From assembly GCF_044872765.1 (NCBI RefSeq), contig NZ_CP085253.1, positions 434,001 to 498,000 of the forward strand: a DNA stretch of 64,000 bases, written 5' to 3'. Under the pieces are notes generated by a model. It worked only from the letters and a program-made list of their open reading frames with translations, was not told the DNA's origin and made no database searches. The stretch's first letter is position 1, and the number at the start of each line of letters is the position of its first letter. This stretch comes from Micrococcus sp023147585. GTDB lineage: Bacteria > Actinomycetota > Actinomycetes > Actinomycetales > Micrococcaceae. The translations under genes were made by a program, and so were the position numbers. Below, one piece after another: positions 56,868 through 64,000 of the stretch.

Positions 56868-58046
56868 TCAGCGCGGCGGCTGGGTCGTCCCGGCGGGGGC
56901 GGTGCCGGGCACGGGGCCGGGCTCGGTCGGCTCGTCGAGTCCCTGCGGCGTCGCCAGCGCCTCGTCGAGGGAGGTCTGGGGCATGTCGTCGGCCGTGACC
57001 GCGCCGCCGGTCATGGCCTCGAGCACGCCGCTCGAGCGCAGTGCCTCCACCGTGGTGGGGCGGGAGCCGCGCAGGGCGCGGCGGGTGCCGAGCGCCGCGT
57101 CCTCGCGCCCCGCCGCGGAGTCCGACGCGGGAGAGCCGCCCTCGTCTGCACCGGCCCCGTCCTGCCCGCCGGAGCGCCGCGCGCCGGGGCCGAACGCCTC
57201 CCCGAGGCCCTCGAGGGCGCGGGTCAGCTCGGCGGGGACGACGAACATGGTGTTCGCCTGGCCCTCGGCGATCTTCGGCAGCTGCTGGAGGTACTGGTAG
57301 GCGAGCACCTCCGAGTCCGCCTGACCGCCGTGGATGGCGTCGAAGACCACCTCGATGGCCTCGGCCTCCGCGTTGGCCCCGAGCACGCGGGCCTGGGCGT
57401 CGCCCTCGGCGGCGAGGATCTGCGCCTGGCGCTCGCCCTCGGCCGTGAGGATCTGGGCCTGCTTGGTGCCCTCGGCCGTGAGGATGGCCGCGCGGCGATC
57501 CCGTTCGGCGCGCATCTGCTTCTCCATGGAGTCCTGGATGGACAGGGGCGGATCGATCGCCTTGAGCTCCACGCGGGAGACACGCAGACCCCAGCGGGTC
57601 GTGGCGTCGTCGAGGACGAGGCGCAGCTGCGAGTTGATCGAGTCGCGCGAGGTGAGCGCCTCCTCGAGGTTCATGCCGCCCACCACGTTGCGCAGCGTCG
57701 TGGTGGTCAGCTGCTCGACGGCCTGGATGTAGTTGGCGATCTCGTAGGTGGCGGCCTTCGCGTCGGTGACCTGGAAGTAGACCACCGTGTCGATCGAGAC
57801 CACGAGGTTGTCCTCGGTGATCACGGGCTGCGGCGGGAAGGAGACCACCTGCTCGCGCATGTCCACCTGGGGGAGCATGCGGTCGATGAACGGGATGATG
57901 AGCGTCAGCCCGGCGCCTGCGGTGCGCTGGTACTTGCCGAGCCGCTCGATGTTGGCCGTGCGGGCCTGGGGGATGATCTTGACCGAGCTGGCCAGGATCA
58001 CCACCACGACGGCCGCAAGCACGACCAGGACGATCAGGATTTCCAT
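56868..58046 (-). CDS. SPFH domain (stomatin/prohibitin family) membrane protein
   Basis: A 392-residue protein with an N-terminal helix (LIVLVVLAAVVVVILAS) and an SPFH domain: KIIPQARTANIERLGKYQRT, GLTLIIPFIDRML, DVREQVV-like MREQVVSFPPQPVIT and GGMNLEEALTSRDSIN. A heptad-rich coiled coil (AEGTKQAQILTAEGERQAQI) follows, then an 80-residue low-complexity tail. Such proteins form membrane rings or microdomains. It is the second gene after an NfeD-like protein, the usual pairing. Confidence 0.92.
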   Translation of the reverse strand: MEILIVLVVLAAVVVVILASSVKIIPQARTANIERLGKYQRTAGAGLTLIIPFIDRMLPQVDMREQVVSFPPQPVITEDNLVVSIDTVVYFQVTDAKAATYEIANYIQAVEQLTTTTLRNVVGGMNLEEALTSRDSINSQLRLVLDDATTRWGLRVSRVELKAIDPPLSIQDSMEKQMRAERDRRAAILTAEGTKQAQILTAEGERQAQILAAEGDAQARVLGANAEAEAIEVVFDAIHGGQADSEVLAYQYLQQLPKIAEGQANTMFVVPAELTRALEGLGEAFGPGARRSGGQDGAGADEGGSPASDSAAGREDAALGTRRALRGSRPTTVEALRSSGVLEAMTGGAVTADDMPQTSLDEALATPQGLDEPTEPGPVPGTAPAGTTQPPR

Positions 58047-58113
58047 GGGGTCTTCCTCTGCGGTGGATGGTCGGGGGTGGTTCGGGAGGGCCGGCCGGGC
58101 GGAGCCGTGGCGG

Positions 58114-58590
58114 TCAGTCTCGGGCGGCGTCCCAGTCGATGCGCGGGACGGGGGCGACGATGAGCGTCGCTCCGTCCACGCGGAGGATCCGCACGTCCGT
58201 GCCGGGCTCGGCGTCCGGGGCGCCGGCGTCCACGCGCGCGGACCAGGTGTCGCCGTCCACGCCGATCAGCCCGGACTCGCGCGTGATGGCGGCGTCGGCG
58301 GTGAGGCGCCGGCCGGGGAGCGTGTCGAGGTAGGAGGCGGAGGCGGCGTCGTCGCTGTGCAGGCGGCGCAGCGCCGCGGGGCGGACGGCGGTCAGCATCA
58401 GGAGGGAGACGACGGCGAACAGCACGATCTGGACCCAGAGATCGGCGCCGGCGAGGGCGGCCACGCCCCCCGCGGCGGCGCCGGCGGCCAGCATGAGGAA
58501 CAGCAGGTCCAGGGTGAGCACCTCGACGCCCGCCAGGACGAGGGCGAGCACGAGCCACAGCCATCCGGCGTTGGCCTCGATCCACTCCAT
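58114..58590 (-). CDS. NfeD-like membrane protein (OB-fold)
   Basis: A 158-residue protein: about three membrane helices (WLWLVLALVLAGVEVLTLDLLF, then two more before residue 70), followed by a soluble OB-fold (LTADAAITRESGLIGVDGDTW, TDVRILRVDGATLIVAPV). This short NfeD class lacks the ClpP-like protease domain. It partners SPFH proteins; here the SPFH gene follows 67 bases downstream. GGAGGTG precedes the ATG. Confidence 0.88.
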   Translation of the reverse strand: MEWIEANAGWLWLVLALVLAGVEVLTLDLLFLMLAAGAAAGGVAALAGADLWVQIVLFAVVSLLMLTAVRPAALRRLHSDDAASASYLDTLPGRRLTADAAITRESGLIGVDGDTWSARVDAGAPDAEPGTDVRILRVDGATLIVAPVPRIDWDAARD

Positions 58591-58781
58591 CCGACACCTC
58601 CGTGCTCGGGGGGTGATCGGGCCGTGCCGGCCCGACGCTCTCCGTCGCGCGTGGCCTGCGCCACAGCGTCCCCTGCGCTCCATCCTGCCCGATGGAGGTC
58701 CGAATTCCCACCGACGCCGCCGGAGACCGGGGGAGAGTCGCACGGCCGGGCGCGGGAGAGGAGCCCGGGTCGACCGTCCGG

Positions 58782-58787
58782 TACTGT
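58782..58787 (+). promoter_or_regulatory. -10 box (TACTGT) for the dienoyl-CoA reductase gene
   Basis: TACTGT ends seven bases before the ATG at 58795; leaderless mRNA predicted. Confidence 0.5.
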
Positions 58788-58794
58788 GACCCGC

Positions 58795-60924
58795 ATGACA
58801 GTCGCCGCCCCCGCGCCCCCTCCCTCCCTCCTGCTCGAGCCGCTCACGGTCCGCGGAACGGCGCTGCCGAACCGCGTGGTGATGGGCTCGATGCACCTGG
58901 GCCTGGAGGACCGCCACGAGGACCTGCCGCGGCTCGCGGCGTTCTACGCGGAGCGGGCACGCGGCGGCGTCGGGCTCATCGTCACCGGAGGAGTGGCGCC
59001 GGTGCCGGAGGGCGCCGTCACGTCCGGAGGCGGGGCCCTCGCCTCCGACGCGGACGCGGCCGCCCACCGCGTCGTCACGGACGCCGTGCACGCCGCGGGC
59101 GGGCGGATCCTCGTCCAGCTCCTGCACGCGGGCCGCTACGCCCCGACCTCGGAGCTCGTCTCGGCCTCCGCCACGCGCGCCCCGATCTCCCGGCTGACCG
59201 CGCGGGAGATGACCGCGGAGGACATCGCGGAGACGGTCGCCGCGTTCGAGCGCTCCGCCCGCCTGGCGCTGGAGGCCGGCTACGACGGCGTGGAGGTCAT
59301 GGCCTCCGAGGGCTACCTCCTCAACCAGTTCCTCGCCCCCGCCACGAACCGGCGCGAGGACGAGTACGGGGGATCCGCCCTCAACCGGCGCCGCTTCCCG
59401 GCCGCGGTCGTCGCCGCGGTGCGGGCCGGTCTGGGGGAGCGCGGGCTGCTGTCCGTGCGGACTTCGCTCATCGACCTCGTGGCACAGGGCCAGGACCTCG
59501 AGGAGGTCCGGGACACCGCTCGCGCATTCGAGGCGGCCGGGGCGGACCTGCTCATGACGGGCATCGGCTGGCACGAGTCGCGCGTGCCCACGATCGTCAC
59601 CTCCGTGCCGCGCGCCGCGTTCGTCCCGACGACGGCGGCCGTCAGGGACGCCGTCTCCATCCCGGTGATCGCGGCGAACCGGATCACGACGCCGGCCGAT
59701 GCCGAGCAGATCCTCGCCTCCGGCGCCGCAGACCTCGTCGCCCTCGCCCGCCCGCTGCTGGCCGACCCGGCATGGGTGAGGAGCATCGGCTCGGACGACC
59801 CCGCCGACCTCACCCCCTGCATCGCGTGCAACCAGGCGTGCCTGGACCACGTGTTCACGGGGGAGCCCGTCAGCTGCCTCATGAACCCCCGGGCCGGCAG
59901 GGAGACCGACCCGCGCTACGCCGTGCCGGTGCCGGTGGAGATCGGGCGGCGCCGCCGCGTCGCCGTGGTCGGCGCGGGGCCGGCGGGGCTGACGGCCGCG
60001 CACCGCGCGGCGCAGTTCGGCCATGAGGTCGTCCTTTACGACGCCCATGACGGCGTGGGCGGCCAGTTCCGCCTGGCGCGGCGGATCCCCGGCAAGGAGG
60101 AGTTCGCCCCGGCGCTCGAGCACCTCGCGGCACGGGCGCAGCAGGCGGGAGTCGAGATGCGTCTCGGCACACGGGTGAGTGGTACAACGCTCCTGACACC
60201 GGAGGGGGCGCCGGCCTTCGACGAGGTCCTGGTGACCACCGGCGTGCGGCCCCGGGAGATCGCTCTCCCGGGAGCGGGGCAGCCCGGTACCCCGTTCGTC
60301 CACCGCTACGAGGAGGTCATCGCGGGGCGCGTGGTCTGCGGGCCGCGGGTCGCGGTGATCGGCGCGGGAGGTGTCGGCGTGGACGTGGCCGAGTTCCTCG
60401 CCGCCGGGGGAGAACGGGCCGACGGCGAGCCCGAGTCCGTGGACCACTGGCGCGCGCGCTGGGGCGTGGCCGACGCGCCGGGAGTCCGCGGAGGGCTGGT
60501 GCGCCCGCGGCCGGAGGCGCCCGCCCGGGAGGTCGTGCTGCTCCAGCGCAGCCCCGGTCCCGTGGGTGCACGGCTGCGGCCGACCACCGGCTGGGTGCAT
60601 CGCGCGGAGCTGCGCCGCCTCGGCGTCGAGGCGGTCAGCGGGGCGACCTACGAGCGTGTCGACGCGGAGGGGCTGCACGTCACGCTGCCGGCGTCCGAGC
60701 CGGGCCCGGGGGCCGAGGGCGTCGGGGGACGCGTGGCCCGCGTCCTGGACGTGACCGACGTCGTGGTGTGCGCGGGGCAGGAGCCCGTGGCCGAGCTGGC
60801 CGCCGAGCTCGTCGCCGCCGGCTACCCGGAGGCCGCGGTGCGCGTGGTGGGCGGCGCCCACGACGCGCGGGAGATCGACGCCTACCGCGCGATGGACCAC
60901 GCCACGCGCGCCGTGCAGGGCTGA
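58795..60924 (+). CDS. FAD/FMN and Fe-S oxidoreductase (2,4-dienoyl-CoA reductase type)
   Basis: A 709-residue old-yellow-enzyme fusion like FadH. Residues 1-about 370 are the FMN barrel (GYLLNQFLAPATNRREDEYGG, PVIAANRI). CIACNQACLDHVFTGEPVSC gives the four Cys of a [4Fe-4S] cluster. Then two nucleotide-binding domains: VAVVGAGPAGLTAAH (FAD) and VAVIGAGGVGVDVAEFLA (NADPH). FadH reduces 2,4-dienoyl-CoA from unsaturated fatty acids; trimethylamine dehydrogenase has the same architecture, so substrate is not certain. Confidence 0.9.
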   Translation: MTVAAPAPPPSLLLEPLTVRGTALPNRVVMGSMHLGLEDRHEDLPRLAAFYAERARGGVGLIVTGGVAPVPEGAVTSGGGALASDADAAAHRVVTDAVHAAGGRILVQLLHAGRYAPTSELVSASATRAPISRLTAREMTAEDIAETVAAFERSARLALEAGYDGVEVMASEGYLLNQFLAPATNRREDEYGGSALNRRRFPAAVVAAVRAGLGERGLLSVRTSLIDLVAQGQDLEEVRDTARAFEAAGADLLMTGIGWHESRVPTIVTSVPRAAFVPTTAAVRDAVSIPVIAANRITTPADAEQILASGAADLVALARPLLADPAWVRSIGSDDPADLTPCIACNQACLDHVFTGEPVSCLMNPRAGRETDPRYAVPVPVEIGRRRRVAVVGAGPAGLTAAHRAAQFGHEVVLYDAHDGVGGQFRLARRIPGKEEFAPALEHLAARAQQAGVEMRLGTRVSGTTLLTPEGAPAFDEVLVTTGVRPREIALPGAGQPGTPFVHRYEEVIAGRVVCGPRVAVIGAGGVGVDVAEFLAAGGERADGEPESVDHWRARWGVADAPGVRGGLVRPRPEAPAREVVLLQRSPGPVGARLRPTTGWVHRAELRRLGVEAVSGATYERVDAEGLHVTLPASEPGPGAEGVGGRVARVLDVTDVVVCAGQEPVAELAAELVAAGYPEAAVRVVGGAHDAREIDAYRAMDHATRAVQG

Positions 60925-61008
60925 TGCCGGCGCCTCCCGCGCCTCGACCCTCCGGCCTGGCCTGCCGCGCGGCTCTGAGGTGACGGGCCCGCGGCGGGGG
61001 CTCTCGCC

Positions 61009-61014
61009 TACGAT
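61009..61014 (+). promoter_or_regulatory. -10 box (TACGAT) for the UvrA-like gene
   Basis: TACGAT ends six bases before the GTG at 61021; leaderless mRNA predicted. Confidence 0.5.
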
Positions 61015-61020
61015 GCCCCT

Positions 61021-63474
<2,454 letters not shown>

Positions 63475-63486
63475 TGGGCGTGCGCG

Positions 63487-63494
63487 TTATGTCA
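63487..63494 (+). repeat. TTATGTCA copy 1
   Basis: TTATGTCA occurs here, 13 bases after the UvrA-like stop, and again at 63890-63897, bracketing the immunity-type gene. The flanks differ (AACCACACGGG here). Confidence 0.3.
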
Positions 63495-63546
63495 ACCACA
63501 CGGGTCGGGAGTCCGACGCAGGGCCGAGGCGAGGTGAGCCCAGGCG

Positions 63547-63786
63547 TCAGCGCATGCCTGGGTACACGCTCACCCGGTGGCTCGTGAGCGAGAGGTAGAG
63601 GGCCCAGGCCCAGCCGATGACGGTCCAGCCCAGCAGCAGGTTCACCCAGAACACGAGCCAGTGGTTGGCACGTCCGCGAGCAGCGGCCACGGCCCACGGG
63701 GCCAGGTAGCCGGCGGTGAGGATGGCCAGCACGATGGCCACGGTGGCGACGAACGGGCGGTCACGCTGATCGGTCACGAGAGTCAT
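63547..63786 (-). CDS. Superinfection immunity-type small membrane protein
   Basis: A 79-residue protein with two hydrophobic helices (FVATVAIVLAILTAGYLAPWAVA, then HWLVFWVNLLLGWTVIGWAWALYLS). NLLLGWTxIGW is the core of the Imm_superinfect family (PF14373), named after phage T4 Imm, but most chromosomal copies have no proven phage role. The ATG at 63786 has TAGACT six bases upstream, so leaderless. It stands between two copies of TTATGTCA. Confidence 0.8.
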   Translation of the reverse strand: MTLVTDQRDRPFVATVAIVLAILTAGYLAPWAVAAARGRANHWLVFWVNLLLGWTVIGWAWALYLSLTSHRVSVYPGMR

Positions 63787-63792
63787 GCGGGC

Positions 63793-63798
63793 AGTCTA
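63793..63798 (-). promoter_or_regulatory. -10 box (TAGACT) for the immunity-type gene
   Basis: TAGACT on the minus strand ends six bases before the ATG at 63786; leaderless mRNA predicted. Confidence 0.55.
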
Positions 63799-63883
63799 CG
63801 GACGCTCCGCGTCCTGGCGAGCGGCGACGCCGGGCGGATGCCACGAATGGCATACGCGGGCGGAGCCCCCGAAGAGCCGATAA

Positions 63884-64000
63884 TGGACATTATGTCATGT
63901 AACGCTCCTGGCGGGGTCCCCGGCGTCCATCGCCGCTGTCGGGTTCACGGAGGTCTACCGCATCTTCGCCGAGCGCGGCCTGACCGACCGCGTGACGTGG
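63884..64000 (+). pseudogene. Open frame running off the window, no start visible (possible gene remnant)
   Basis: From the TAA at 63881-63883 the frame is open to the end and reads ...GSPASIAAVGFTEVYRIF and then AERGLTDRVTW, which looks like real protein but has no ATG, GTG or TTG near its beginning. The last part resembles the interior of FMN-binding glutamate synthase domains, from memory and weakly. It may be a gene truncated at its 5' end by a past rearrangement near TTATGTCA (63890-63897), or a leader of other nature. The bases 63875-63905 are AT-richer than anything nearby and contain the palindrome GACATTATGTC. Confidence 0.25.

Overview
The window is 64 kb of very GC-rich DNA (visibly above 70 %), densely packed, with GTG starts, ATGA/GTGA gene overlaps and almost no AT-rich spacers. 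The gene set (pupylation genes, mycothiol ligase MshC, RbpA, fused PafBC, polyprenol-phosphate mannose synthase, actinobacterial TatA/TatC–HelY order) marks it as an actinobacterial chromosome. A Pup–PafA–Dop–ARC locus without 20S proteasome genes, a T4 endonuclease V-like UV glycosylase and the fused PafBC point to the Micrococcaceae, most likely Micrococcus. That genus call is inference from gene content and memory, not from a search.

Layout. 1–3.7 kb: Fe–S cluster operon sufB(partial)-sufD-sufC-sufT. 3.7–8.1 kb: zinc metallopeptidase and ABC-F ATPase transcribed divergently from a palindromic double promoter, then a SURF1/DUF3099 operon. 8.3–13.7 kb: FabG, a second SDR, SerB, an ABC ATPase, a TauE-like exporter, an RNA methyltransferase and ribosomal protein bL31B. 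13.9–20.2 kb: lipoate ligase, aminopeptidase N, and divergent glgC/glgA for glycogen or glucan synthesis. 20.4–27.1 kb: a fatty-acid regulon of TetR plus acyl-CoA oxidase facing fadA2-fabG4-htdX-like genes, with a 27-bp palindromic operator in the shared promoter. 27.2–30.6 kb: one long ORF joining a complete MalQ amylomaltase to an MshA-like glycosyltransferase. 30.7–38 kb: tRNA-Leu(GAG), M20 peptidase, small conserved proteins, UppP, MshC, PAC2, HAD phosphatase and an M50-like membrane protein.

38–50 kb is the pupylation region: trmI-arc-dop, a three-gene interruption (metallo-beta-lactamase fold protein, FtcD-like protein, pyrimidine-dimer glycosylase), then pup-pafA, two FKBP isomerases and pafBC. 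prcB and prcA are absent, and the ARC C-terminus lacks the proteasome-docking QYL tail. 50–56.3 kb: tatA, tatC, helY, a degenerate amidohydrolase and ppm. 56.3–58.6 kb: rbpA, an SPFH protein and an NfeD-like partner. 58.8–63.8 kb: 2,4-dienoyl-CoA reductase, a short UvrA-like protein and a small immunity-type membrane protein. The last 120 bases hold an open frame with no start, possibly the remnant of a larger gene.

Regulation. About twenty genes have a TANNNT-like -10 hexamer ending 6–8 bases before the start codon, which predicts leaderless mRNAs; genes inside operons instead have Shine-Dalgarno sites or stop/start overlaps. Many convergent gene pairs meet at perfect GC-rich hairpins that have no U-tract. 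There is no gene-free stretch over 300 bases, no CRISPR array, no rRNA and no intact insertion sequence.
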